Shown here one piece after another: positions 1 through 6,503 of a stretch of 7,934 bases of DNA. Made by a program: the position numbers and the translations under genes. The stretch spans positions 1 through 7,934 of the forward strand of contig JBBQSU010000152.1 of NCBI GenBank assembly GCA_038234815.1, written 5' to 3'. The first letter of the stretch is position 1, and every line of letters begins with the position of its first letter. This stretch comes from JBBQSU01 sp038234815. Its GTDB lineage: Bacteria > Planctomycetota > Phycisphaerae > Tepidisphaerales > Tepidisphaeraceae. Below the pieces are notes generated by a model, which saw nothing but the letters and a program-made list of their open reading frames with translations, had not been told where the DNA came from and did not search any database.

Positions 1-159
1 CATTCGAGCATGGAGCACGGCTGGGGCGGAAAGATCGGCTTTGACGCCACCATCAAACTGGAAGGCGAAGGCAAAATCCGCCCCTGGCCCGAGGAGCTGG
101 TGATGGACCAAAAGACAAAGGCATTGGTGAGCGGCAAGTGGAAGGAATACGGATTTTAG
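1..159 (+). CDS. UbiD-family decarboxylase, C-terminal fragment (probable menaquinone biosynthesis decarboxylase)
   Basis: This is the 3' end of a gene that begins left of the window: 52 codons in frame 1, ending in TAG. The visible residues include KIGFDATIKLEGEG followed by RPWPEELVMD. This matches the conserved C-terminal part of UbiD-type prenylated-flavin decarboxylases (a K-x-G-x-D-A-T-x-K block followed by a WP segment). UbiD enzymes remove the aromatic carboxylate of a quinone precursor in the cytoplasm. In organisms using the futalosine route, a UbiD-like protein (MqnL) acts late in menaquinone synthesis, on the prenylated 1,4-dihydroxy-6-naphthoate made from the MqnD product. The presence of mqnD about 3.4 kb downstream on the same strand favours that role over ubiquinone synthesis. 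The catalytic centre and prFMN-binding residues lie outside the window and cannot be checked. The next gene starts 37 bases downstream, so the two may be co-transcribed. Confidence 0.78.
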   Translation, partial: HSSMEHGWGGKIGFDATIKLEGEGKIRPWPEELVMDQKTKALVSGKWKEYGF

Positions 160-196
160 TTCGATTGCAGTCTTTTTTACTATTATTGGAGTATCG

Positions 197-622
197 ATGG
201 CAGGAAAGAACACGAGTATTGGCGGCGGCGGATTTCATCACTTGGCGCTTCGGGCCAGGGATTTTGAGAAGTCACTTAAGTTTTACACGGAGGTGATGGG
301 CTTCAAGGTGGCGATGGGCTGGGGCGAAAAGGGCAAGCGCATCCAGATGCTGGATACGGGTGACGGGAATTATTTTGAACTTTTCGAGCGGCCCAATCAG
401 GAAGCCCCGCCGGCCGGAGAGGCGCTGTTTTTTCATGTGGCCCTGCGGTGCAGCGACGTGAACGCGGCGATCGAGCGCGTTCGAGCGGCGGGTTGCGAAA
501 TCACCATGGAACCGAAGGACGTTACCCTCCAATCGACGATCGGCACGACGACGATCAGGATAGGGTTCTTCAAGGGTCCTGATGGGGAAATCCTGGAGTT
601 TTTCCAGCACGACAAGAGCTGA
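197..622 (+). CDS. VOC family (glyoxalase/bleomycin-resistance fold) protein
   Basis: A 141-residue single-domain protein of the vicinal oxygen chelate superfamily. Two beta-alpha-beta-beta-beta modules can be read: about residues 13-65 (FHHLALRARDFEKSLKFY, then YFELFE) and about 78-137 (FFHVALRCSD, then GPDGEILEFF). The four positions that bind a divalent metal in glyoxalase I-type members appear intact as H15, E61, H80 and E134, so an active metalloenzyme is plausible. The family covers lactoylglutathione lyase, dioxygenases, epimerases and resistance proteins, and nothing here fixes the substrate. The ATG is supported by TTGGAG at 186-191, five bases upstream. The gene lies 37 bases after the UbiD-like gene and may share its transcript. 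Its stop is 8 bases from the stop of the convergent DUF3592-like gene, with no obvious terminator between them. Confidence 0.85.
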   Translation: MAGKNTSIGGGGFHHLALRARDFEKSLKFYTEVMGFKVAMGWGEKGKRIQMLDTGDGNYFELFERPNQEAPPAGEALFFHVALRCSDVNAAIERVRAAGCEITMEPKDVTLQSTIGTTTIRIGFFKGPDGEILEFFQHDKS

Positions 623-630
623 GCGGTCGA

Positions 631-942
631 TCAGGGAATGAGGTCGGCTTCGGCAGGACGGTCGGGATTAAACCTCACCCGCCCCGGCGCGCCCACCGGA
701 TAGTCCTTGGTGAAATCGCCTTCCATCGAGCGGGTGACACTGTAATCGATGCCGCCGACGTTGTAGGAATAAGTGACGAGCGTCTCCAAGCGGTTCTTGG
801 TGTTGAGCGGGACGATTTTGGTCGCTACCACTTTGGCCGGCGCTTCCTGGGTCAGCCGGCCCTTGCGCTGAAAGGCGAGGATCACGCCCACAACTATGAC
901 CGCAACGATGAGGAGCAGAAAAACGATCGCTTGAGGCTTCAT
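631..942 (-). CDS. Small DUF3592-like single-pass membrane protein
   Basis: A 103-residue protein. An N-terminal hydrophobic helix (about residues 5-23, AIVFLLLIVAVIVVGVILAF) is followed by a short basic turn (QRKGR) and a small beta-rich domain. The pattern LVTYSYNVGGIDYSVTRS, then YPVGAPGRVRFNPDRPAEADL, resembles DUF3592 proteins: a tyrosine-rich strand pair, then a YPVG turn and a strand ending near the C-terminus. The reading frame stays open upstream to 1056. That extension (38 residues, with several cysteines) is rejected because it runs through a strong terminator-like hairpin, so ATG at 942 is preferred. GTG at 951 is possible. No good Shine-Dalgarno is visible, only a purine-rich GTGAAAAAG. 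It lies downstream of the sigma fusion on the same strand, but the terminator suggests mostly separate transcription. Function is unknown; a membrane partner for the sigma protein is only a positional guess. Confidence 0.7.
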   Translation of the reverse strand: MKPQAIVFLLLIVAVIVVGVILAFQRKGRLTQEAPAKVVATKIVPLNTKNRLETLVTYSYNVGGIDYSVTRSMEGDFTKDYPVGAPGRVRFNPDRPAEADLIP

Positions 943-979
943 CTTTTTCACTATATCTGAGCCTTGCGCCAAGTTATAG

Positions 980-1039
980 AAAAAGCAGTGGCCGGCGTTG
1001 AGTCGGGGGCATTTGCCCTCGACGCAGCAGCCGGCCACT
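980..1039 (-). terminator. Intrinsic terminator after the sigma-fusion gene
   Basis: Read on the minus strand, a perfect 10-bp stem (AGTGGCCGGC at 1039-1030 paired with GCCGGCCACT at 996-987) is followed two bases later by a five-T run (984-980). Inside the outer stem is a second stem (1002-1010 with 1015-1023, loop ATTT) that has one mismatch on this strand and a G-U pair on the plus strand. The position is right: 56 bases after the sigma stop and 38 bases before the start of the DUF3592-like gene. Confidence 0.7.
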
Positions 1040-1046
1040 TCGCCTC

Positions 1047-1067
1047 GATGGGGCAACGTGCCCCATC
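1047..1067. repeat. Perfect 9-bp inverted repeat (hairpin) upstream of the terminator
   Basis: GATGGGGCA, loop ACG, TGCCCCATC: a perfect 9-bp stem with a 3-base loop. In the sigma transcript it would fold 27 bases after the stop codon, just before the terminator hairpin. It has no T-run of its own. It could protect the 3' end of the mRNA or assist termination; a protein-binding palindrome is also possible. Confidence 0.6.
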
Positions 1068-1094
1068 AAAGGACGCCGTGCCCGATCGCGCATT

Positions 1095-3350
1095 TCAAGC
1101 GTTTGAAGAATTTTTTCGCCGGTTCCGCCGCATCATCAAGAATGCCCCGCTGGCCAACACCAGCAGCCCCGAAGGCTCGGGTGCCGACACCGCGAAATAG
1201 CTGAAATCGCCGCTATAACTTCCCCGGATCAGATTGTTGACCGTGTCCCGGCCAAAACTGCTGTCGGTGATGCGCGTCCACCCGATGTGGTCGTTGTAAA
1301 CCCACAACTTGAGGATGGATTCGGGCAGCCCCATGACAAAGGCCATCTCGCTGTCATAGCGAACGATCAGATCGGTCGGGCCGGTCTGCTGGCTGGTCGT
1401 GGAATAATTCCATATCCCGATAAAATGATGGCCGAGGGGCAAAGTAGGCACGGAGGTATTGTCCATCGCCAGCAGTTCGATGCTGGCGGTGCCGGGGTGC
1501 GTGACATCGTGCAGAGACAATCGCGCGCTGTTGATCAGATCGAGCGTGGGATCGGTCTGGCTTTCGCCGAAGGTGATGGTGCTGTTGCCGGTGCCTACGG
1601 TCATGGAGGGCAGCAAGAGCGCGCCGGTTTTGACCGCGTACCAGCCCAAAGTCCCGCCAAAAGGCGAGTTTTCACTGCTCAGGTCCAGCTTGATGTGCGA
1701 CAAATCCAGCACGCGATTGATCCCGAATCCGTCGGCGAACACCCGGCCGGCCTGCTGCACCACTCCTGCCGATGAGGCTGTTCCCCACCCGCGGAAAATG
1801 TCGTTCGTCGCGCCGCTCGTCGTGTAAACCAGCACGGCCGTGGTGGACGAGGCACCGTCATTGGTAGGATCAATCGGCATTTGGGCGATGGTGAAATTCG
1901 ATCCCATGGTCGGGCCGGCGAGGCTGGCGCGGCTGGTGTTTGCGATGCCCAGTGCCTCAACCAGATTTTGCGGAGCGTGCGCAACCGGCTCTTTGATCGG
2001 CACGGCGCTGCCGGCAAAAATCCGCGGGGACGGACTCTCACCCTCACCGCCGGAACTGGCCAGCAGCACCGGCTGAAAGCTCGATTCGGCTTCGGCGCCG
2101 GCGGAGTGTTCGACCGGCGGAGGCGTCGGCGCGATCGTCGAACGGCCGACCTGACTGGCAACCGTGCCATAGCTGGTTTCCATCCCGCCGCGTGTCGCTG
2201 CAGGCAACCCCGTGAACTGCGGCCGCGCGGTCGTGACCGGCAGGCTGGTCAGTTCGATCGTCGGCGCACCGGCCGGCGGGGGTGCGGTTAAAACGCGCGG
2301 ACGATGGGGAACAGGCGAAAAATCGGAAAGGTCCGGCAATGCGTTGGGCCGCTGGGGGGCCACTTGCACCGGCGGGGGCGGGGTATCATCGGTGGCTTGC
2401 GGCATCGGCAGTGATTCCTGTAGCACCGGGGCCACCAGCCTTTGGATGAGCTTAACCGGCGAAAGTTCTAGCCAGGGGATGCGGGCGATCTGGCCCATCA
2501 CCGGCCCTGCGGCCGAAAGCACGGGCAAAGCCACCAGCAGCGCCGCGACCGCGACCTTCAGCCGCGCCACGGCCACCGCCCGCGCGGTCCTGCCCGCCAG
2601 CGCCAGCACCTGCGACGATATCAGATGCGCATCGACGGCGATTCCCCCGGCAAACGACCCTGCGGCCGAGGCCGTCGAGGCGATCAGCGATTCGGTCACC
2701 TGGTTGCCGACCACGTGCGTCAGCAATAGCGAAACGGCGTCGAGCGATAAAACGACCCCGCGGCCCGATAGCTTCTCACGCAGCATCTCCCGCCCGCGAT
2801 GAATGCGCACGCCCAGCGTGCTGGTCTTGCATCGAAGTTCGCTGGCGATCTGCTCGCGGCTCAATCCACCAAAATAATGCAGGATCATCGGCATCCGGTA
2901 TTTTGTCGGAAGCGTCTGCAGCGCTTCGTTCATCACCCGCTGAAGCTCCTGCTGATCCCACCCGGCGTGCCCGTTGCCGTTATGGACCGAGCCGTCACCG
3001 TTGATGTTTCCCGCGTGGCGCTGCAATTCGTTGTGCTTGGTCTCGCGAACCTCGCGACGCTTCTGCGATCGCCGGATGTCCAGGGCCAGCCGATGGGCCA
3101 CCCGCTGAAGCCACGGCCCGACGGCCTTGATCGGCTTTCCCGATCGACACTGCACCGCCAGCGACAAAAATGCCGCCTGGGCCGCGTCCTCGGCATCATG
3201 TTGACTCTTTGTCACGCGGTAGCACGTGTGATAGACCATCCCCGCATAACGGCGCACGACTTCCTCGAACGACGCCTGAGCGCCGCTGCGCGTAAAGTCC
3301 TCAAGCAGTTCCGGCGCGCTATAGGCGGCCAGTGTCACTGCACGCTTCAA
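1095..3350 (-). CDS. ECF-type RNA polymerase sigma factor fused to a membrane segment, proline-rich linker and PEP-CTERM exported region
   Basis: A 751-residue protein. Residues about 27-94 are sigma-70 region 2 (SFEEVVRRYAGMVYHTCYRV, AEDAAQAAFLSLA, PWLQRVAHRLALDIRRS). Residues about 134-194 are region 4 with its helix-turn-helix (LPTKYRMPMILHYFGGLSREQIASEL). Together these form a complete ECF sigma factor that would direct RNA polymerase to its own promoters. A hydrophobic segment follows at about 266-286, then a proline-rich linker (about 314-412, with PPPP and PPP runs), then a Ser/Thr/Gly-rich beta-type region (about 480-720). The C-terminus is a PEP-CTERM signal: APEP at 723-726, a hydrophobic helix at 728-740 and RRNRRK at 741-746. 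PEP-CTERM tails are recognised by exosortases and are normally on secreted or surface proteins. There is no N-terminal signal peptide, so the internal helix would have to act as the membrane anchor (sigma inside, remainder outside). The start is TTG, chosen because GGGAGG lies five bases upstream. ECF factors with long extensions are known in Planctomycetota; the PEP-CTERM ending is unusual. Confidence 0.88.
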   Translation of the reverse strand: MKRAVTLAAYSAPELLEDFTRSGAQASFEEVVRRYAGMVYHTCYRVTKSQHDAEDAAQAAFLSLAVQCRSGKPIKAVGPWLQRVAHRLALDIRRSQKRREVRETKHNELQRHAGNINGDGSVHNGNGHAGWDQQELQRVMNEALQTLPTKYRMPMILHYFGGLSREQIASELRCKTSTLGVRIHRGREMLREKLSGRGVVLSLDAVSLLLTHVVGNQVTESLIASTASAAGSFAGGIAVDAHLISSQVLALAGRTARAVAVARLKVAVAALLVALPVLSAAGPVMGQIARIPWLELSPVKLIQRLVAPVLQESLPMPQATDDTPPPPVQVAPQRPNALPDLSDFSPVPHRPRVLTAPPPAGAPTIELTSLPVTTARPQFTGLPAATRGGMETSYGTVASQVGRSTIAPTPPPVEHSAGAEAESSFQPVLLASSGGEGESPSPRIFAGSAVPIKEPVAHAPQNLVEALGIANTSRASLAGPTMGSNFTIAQMPIDPTNDGASSTTAVLVYTTSGATNDIFRGWGTASSAGVVQQAGRVFADGFGINRVLDLSHIKLDLSSENSPFGGTLGWYAVKTGALLLPSMTVGTGNSTITFGESQTDPTLDLINSARLSLHDVTHPGTASIELLAMDNTSVPTLPLGHHFIGIWNYSTTSQQTGPTDLIVRYDSEMAFVMGLPESILKLWVYNDHIGWTRITDSSFGRDTVNNLIRGSYSGDFSYFAVSAPEPSGLLVLASGAFLMMRRNRRKNSSNA

Positions 3351-3355
3351 GAAAG

Positions 3356-3361
3356 CCTCCC
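3356..3361 (-). promoter_or_regulatory. Shine-Dalgarno fixing the TTG start of the sigma-fusion gene
   Basis: The minus strand reads GGGAGG, then CTTTC, then TTG. The five-base spacing is close to optimal. The next in-frame alternative, GTG at 3338, would be 17 bases from this site, so the TTG at 3350 is the best-supported start. No in-frame ATG lies nearby. Confidence 0.75.
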
Positions 3362-3369
3362 GAATTCAA

Positions 3370-3396
3370 TAGACGCCATGGCCACCGGTCCGTTCC
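3370..3396 (-). promoter_or_regulatory. Candidate ECF-type promoter of the sigma-fusion gene (possible autoregulation)
   Basis: On the minus strand GGAAC (3396-3392) is separated by exactly 16 bases from CGTCTA (3375-3370). A GGAAC -35 element with a CGTC/GTCTA-like -10 at 16-17 bases is the usual form of ECF sigma promoters, and many ECF factors transcribe their own gene. Transcription would start near 3363-3364, leaving a leader of about 13 bases that is almost entirely the Shine-Dalgarno. No good housekeeping -35/-10 pair was found closer to the gene. The match comes from reading one site only, so it could be chance. Confidence 0.45.
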
Positions 3397-3469
3397 AAAA
3401 TAATCAACCCCCATACATTCAGCGCCCGCACCAACCCCAATCCGGGGCATTCGAATGCTATCGGAATCC

Positions 3470-3489
3470 TTCCGGTGATAACACCGGAA
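3470..3489. repeat. Perfect 8-bp inverted repeat in the divergent intergenic region
   Basis: TTCCGGTG, spacer ATAA, CACCGGAA. It lies about 90 bases before the mqnD start and about 75 bases upstream of the ECF promoter candidate. No T-run follows on either strand, so an operator is more likely than a terminator. The short word GGAATC recurs around it at 3463, 3486 and 3497. Which gene it would serve, if any, cannot be told. Confidence 0.5.
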
Positions 3490-3563
3490 TCGGGTGGGAA
3501 TCGACAAAAAATTTCGCAGTTGCGGGCAGGGGTCGGCCAGTCGCTACGACCGCCGGGGGCGCA

Positions 3564-3569
3564 TATACT
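3564..3569 (+). promoter_or_regulatory. Weak -10-like element before mqnD
   Basis: TATACT matches the TATAAT consensus at five of six positions and lies nine bases before the ATG, so the transcript would be nearly leaderless. No convincing -35 sits 16-18 bases upstream. The absence of a Shine-Dalgarno before mqnD is consistent with a leaderless message, but the site is weak. Confidence 0.22.
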
Positions 3570-3578
3570 CCGTGCACC

Positions 3579-4472
3579 ATGACGCTAGCTCCGCTTAATC
3601 TCCGCCTCGGGCACAGTCCCGATCCCGACGACGCCTTTATGTTCTATGGCCTGGCCAAGGGCCTGCTGCCGTCGGGCCGCTATCGCTTTGAACACGTCCT
3701 GCAGGACATTCAAACGCTCAATCAGCGGGCGATAAAAGGCGAACTGGAAATCACCGCCATTAGCATCCATGCTTATCCTTACGTCGCCGATAAATATGCC
3801 CTGACCAGTTGCGGCAGCAGCATGGGCGATAAATACGGCCCGATGGTCATCGCCCGGCAACCGATGAAGATCGCAGACCTCAAGGGCAAAACCATCGCCA
3901 TCCCCGGCAAGCTGACGACCGCATTTCTGACTTTGCAGCTTTGCCTGGGCAAGGGGGTTGAAAAGGGCGTTTCGACCTCCAACCCGAGCGACGCGGCCTT
4001 TTCATACGTCGTCGTTCACTTTGATGAGATCCCGAAATTCGTGCAGTCGGGCCAGGCCGACGCCGGGCTGATTATTCATGAAGGCCAGTTGACGTATCAG
4101 ACCCTCGAACTGAATTTGATCGTCGATCTGGGCGCTTGGTGGTATGAACGAACTGGACTGCCCCTTCCGCTGGGTGGCAATTGCATCCGCAGAGATCTGG
4201 GCGCGCAAGTGATTCAGGAAGTGACCGATGTTCTCAAGCAGTCGATCCAGTACAGCCTCGATCATCGCGCCGCTGCGGTCGAATATGCGCTGCAATTCGG
4301 CCGCGATCTGGATCGGAAGCTGGCGGATCAATTCGTTGGGATGTACGTCAACCACTGGACGCTGGATTATGGCGCCAAGGGGCGAGAGGCCATTACCCGC
4401 CTGCTGAAGGAAGGCGCCGCCGCCGGCCTTGTGCCCGATTGTGGAGAGATCGATTATGTGGCTGCAAAATAG
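3579..4472 (+). CDS. mqnD: 1,4-dihydroxy-6-naphthoate synthase (menaquinone biosynthesis, futalosine pathway)
   Basis: A 297-residue protein of usual family length. MqnD converts cyclic de-hypoxanthine futalosine to 1,4-dihydroxy-6-naphthoate in the cytoplasm, the step that releases the naphthoate core of menaquinone. Family signatures are present in order: GHSPDPDDAFMF (11-22), the EITAISIHAY block (57-66), a glycine-rich SMGDKYGPMV (81-90), DAGLIIHEGQLTYQ (161-174) and LPLPLGGNCIRRDLG (194-208). H167 in IIHEGQ corresponds to the conserved histidine proposed as catalytic base in characterised MqnD. The fold is that of a two-lobed periplasmic-binding-protein-like enzyme. The frame stays open upstream to 2799, but that part is antisense to the sigma gene. 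ATG at 3579 puts the conserved LRLGHSPDPDD block right at the N-terminus, as in relatives. No clear Shine-Dalgarno is seen. The gene is divergent from the sigma fusion. Confidence 0.93.
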   Translation: MTLAPLNLRLGHSPDPDDAFMFYGLAKGLLPSGRYRFEHVLQDIQTLNQRAIKGELEITAISIHAYPYVADKYALTSCGSSMGDKYGPMVIARQPMKIADLKGKTIAIPGKLTTAFLTLQLCLGKGVEKGVSTSNPSDAAFSYVVVHFDEIPKFVQSGQADAGLIIHEGQLTYQTLELNLIVDLGAWWYERTGLPLPLGGNCIRRDLGAQVIQEVTDVLKQSIQYSLDHRAAAVEYALQFGRDLDRKLADQFVGMYVNHWTLDYGAKGREAITRLLKEGAAAGLVPDCGEIDYVAAK

Positions 4473-4490
4473 GGTGGGCGATGCCCGTCC
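4472..4490 (+). other. Short imperfect hairpin at the mqnD stop, within the 99-base mqnD-debranching enzyme gap
   Basis: GGGTGGGC, loop GAT, GCCCGTCC can form an 8-bp RNA stem if two G-U pairs are allowed. It begins on the last base of the mqnD stop codon. No T-run follows, so it is not a standard terminator. It may stabilise the mqnD message or mean little. The rest of the gap shows no clear promoter. Confidence 0.25.
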
Positions 4491-4571
4491 ATGACCCGTG
4501 GCTGGTATTGGCCGAAGCGCCTGCTCGCCATTTCGTGGTTCAAGCCTTGCGTCTCGATTACACTCGGACCT

Positions 4572-6503
4572 ATGGCTTTGTACACAATCCCGACCAACGG
4601 CACGCTCGATCCTCACCTGGCGCAGGAATGGTTACTGACTAATGGCCTTGGGGGTTTTGCTTCGTCCTCGGTGGTGGGATGCAATACGCGCAGGTATCAC
4701 AGCCTGCTGGTAGCGGCGCGCACTCCGCCGGTCGATCGGATCAACACCGTCAATCGCATGGGCGAGGTTTTGCGGCTGGACGGAAAAGCCGACCGCACGC
4801 TGGAATTTTCGTCCAACCAGTTCGCCAATCATTTTCATCCGCATGGTGAGCAATACCTGCGGCAATTCGAGCTGGACGACACCGCCCGGTGGACCTACGA
4901 CGTCGAAGGCGTGCGTATTGAAAAGGAACTGCTCGTGGCCTGGGGGCAGAACCTTGTCGGCCTGCGCTACCGCGTTGACCCGGCGGGGCGGGAATTTGAA
5001 CTCGACTTACTCCCCTTCGTATCGCTCAGGGATTTTCATTCCGAGCGCCGCGCGGGCGTGCAATTTGACGTGAAGCATTCGACCGACTGGTTGGACGTGA
5101 CGCAAGGCTCCCTGCGCCTCTGCATGCGCTGTGACGGCGGGGATTTTGTTCGGCAGGGCGACTGGTGGTATGGGCATTTTTACGCAATCGAAAGTGCCCG
5201 CGGGCTGAGCTGCCAGGAGGATCTGTATACCCCCGGCCGGTTTACGTTGTCAGGCAATGCGCCGAAGGAAATAACGATCTGGATCAGCCTCGATCCGATT
5301 GAGGCTCCCGATTGGAACAAATTGTTCAAGCACCGCCAGGAGCGCATCAAGCAAGCCTGCGGAAAGCTGGCCACTGCCACGCCGGCGCAGCGAAAACTGG
5401 CGCGGGCGGCCAATGATTTTGTCGTCTATCGCAAAGACCCCGACGGGCAGGACGGTTTGACCGTCATCGCAGGGTACCCGTGGTTTGCCGATTGGGGCCG
5501 CGACACCATGATCTCCCTGCCCGGGCTGTTCCTCACCCCTGGCCGCTATGACGACGCCAAGCGGGTGCTGAGCGTCTTCGCCAAATATGTCAGCCAGGGA
5601 ATGATTCCCAACCGCTTCGACGATTACAACAACACCCCGCATTACAACACCGTCGATGCCAGCCTCTGGTTCATCCACGCCTGTCACGAATATCTTAAAC
5701 ACACGCAAGACGACCAAACGTACAAATCCGTCCTTCAGCCTGCCTGCGCCGCCATCGTGCAGGGATACAAAAACGGCACGCGATTTCAGATCAAAATGGA
5801 CGAGGCCGACGGCCTGATCTCTCAAGGAGACTGGAACACGCAGCTCACTTGGATGGACGCCAAGTGTGACGGCATCGCTTTCACCCCGCGACAGGGCAAG
5901 GCGGTCGAAATCAACGCCCTGTGGTATCACGCGCTGCGCCTGATGGGTGAACATGCCCTCGCCGATCACGTCAAGGCCGGCTTTGTCAAAACCTTCTGGA
6001 CCGGCCCATTTCGCGGGCTGGCCGACGTGGTGGACGGCACCCGCAAGGACGCGGCGATTCGGCCCAACCAGATTTTCGCTGTCAGCCTGCCTAACAGTCC
6101 GCTCACGCAAGAACAGCAGCTTGCGGTGGTCGAGATCGTCCGCAGGGAACTGCTCACGCCCGTCGGTCTGCGCACGCTGGCTCCGGGTGATCCGAACTTT
6201 CACCGGCATTTTTCCGGTCCGCCAAGGCAGCGTGACGAGGCCTATCACAACGGCACGATCTGGCCGTGGCCGATCGGCGCTTTTTTTGAAGCCTATCTCA
6301 AGGTCCACGATAGATCGGAGGCCGCAGTCGCGCAGGTGAAGGCCTGGCTGGCTCCGCTTATTGATCATCTGAACCATCAGGCCTGCATTGGTTCGATCAG
6401 CGAGGTATTTGAGGCCGAGCCTCCGCACGCGCCGGGCGGGTGTCCGGCGCAGGCCTGGAGCGTCGCCGAAGTCCTGCGCCTGGCGGTGGAAGTCGGCCTA
6501 TGA
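4572..6503 (+). CDS. Glycogen debranching enzyme (amylo-alpha-1,6-glucosidase type, GH133-like)
   Basis: A 643-residue cytoplasmic enzyme expected to hydrolyse alpha-1,6 branch stubs of glycogen. The N-terminal part (about 17-230) matches the GDE N-terminal domain, starting with EWLLTNGLGGFASSSVVGCNTRRYHSLLVAA. The C-terminal part (about 270-640) matches the alpha-barrel catalytic domain: WFADWGRDTMISLPGLFL (304-321), GDWNTQLTWMDAK (420-432), GKAVEINALWYHAL (442-455), YHNGTIWPWPIGAFFEAY (558-575) and SEVFEAEPPHAPGGCPAQAW (610-629). These acidic and tryptophan motifs are all intact, so the enzyme should be active. The frame is open back to an ATG at 4491, but ATG at 4572 is preferred because it places the conserved domain at the N-terminus; the extra 27 residues look like random antisense-type coding. 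The Shine-Dalgarno is poor at either start. Length fits bacterial and archaeal single-activity enzymes, which lack the transferase domain of the eukaryotic form. Confidence 0.92.
   Translation: MALYTIPTNGTLDPHLAQEWLLTNGLGGFASSSVVGCNTRRYHSLLVAARTPPVDRINTVNRMGEVLRLDGKADRTLEFSSNQFANHFHPHGEQYLRQFELDDTARWTYDVEGVRIEKELLVAWGQNLVGLRYRVDPAGREFELDLLPFVSLRDFHSERRAGVQFDVKHSTDWLDVTQGSLRLCMRCDGGDFVRQGDWWYGHFYAIESARGLSCQEDLYTPGRFTLSGNAPKEITIWISLDPIEAPDWNKLFKHRQERIKQACGKLATATPAQRKLARAANDFVVYRKDPDGQDGLTVIAGYPWFADWGRDTMISLPGLFLTPGRYDDAKRVLSVFAKYVSQGMIPNRFDDYNNTPHYNTVDASLWFIHACHEYLKHTQDDQTYKSVLQPACAAIVQGYKNGTRFQIKMDEADGLISQGDWNTQLTWMDAKCDGIAFTPRQGKAVEINALWYHALRLMGEHALADHVKAGFVKTFWTGPFRGLADVVDGTRKDAAIRPNQIFAVSLPNSPLTQEQQLAVVEIVRRELLTPVGLRTLAPGDPNFHRHFSGPPRQRDEAYHNGTIWPWPIGAFFEAYLKVHDRSEAAVAQVKAWLAPLIDHLNHQACIGSISEVFEAEPPHAPGGCPAQAWSVAEVLRLAVEVGL

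Noticed and set aside
160..196. T-rich stretch after the UbiD-like gene as a terminator
   Set aside because: Six T residues occur at 171-176 but no stem precedes them; the gap is short and carries the Shine-Dalgarno of the next gene.
949..984. TATAGT element as a -10 for the DUF3592-like gene
   Set aside because: No matching -35 lies at a proper distance and the site is too close to the start codon to be convincing.
943..1056. N-terminal extension of the DUF3592-like gene from an ATG at 1056
   Set aside because: It translates through the terminator hairpin and T-run after the sigma gene, and the cysteine-containing extension precedes what is clearly an N-terminal membrane helix.
2799..3578. 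Long plus-strand open frame continuous with mqnD
   Set aside because: It is antisense to the sigma region 2 and 4 coding sequence, has no recognisable protein features, and arises from high GC content; mqnD homology begins only after 3579.
4491..4571. Upstream ATG start for the debranching enzyme
   Set aside because: The added 27 residues have no counterpart in the family's N-terminal motif and no Shine-Dalgarno supports the site.
5250..6428. Long minus-strand open frame of 392 codons
   Set aside because: It lies antisense to the conserved catalytic domain of the debranching enzyme and its translation shows no family motif.
6440..6499. Upstream ATG start for the unrecognised exported protein
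   Set aside because: It would place 20 Arg/Pro/Gly-rich residues before an obvious signal peptide and overlap the conserved end of the debranching enzyme.
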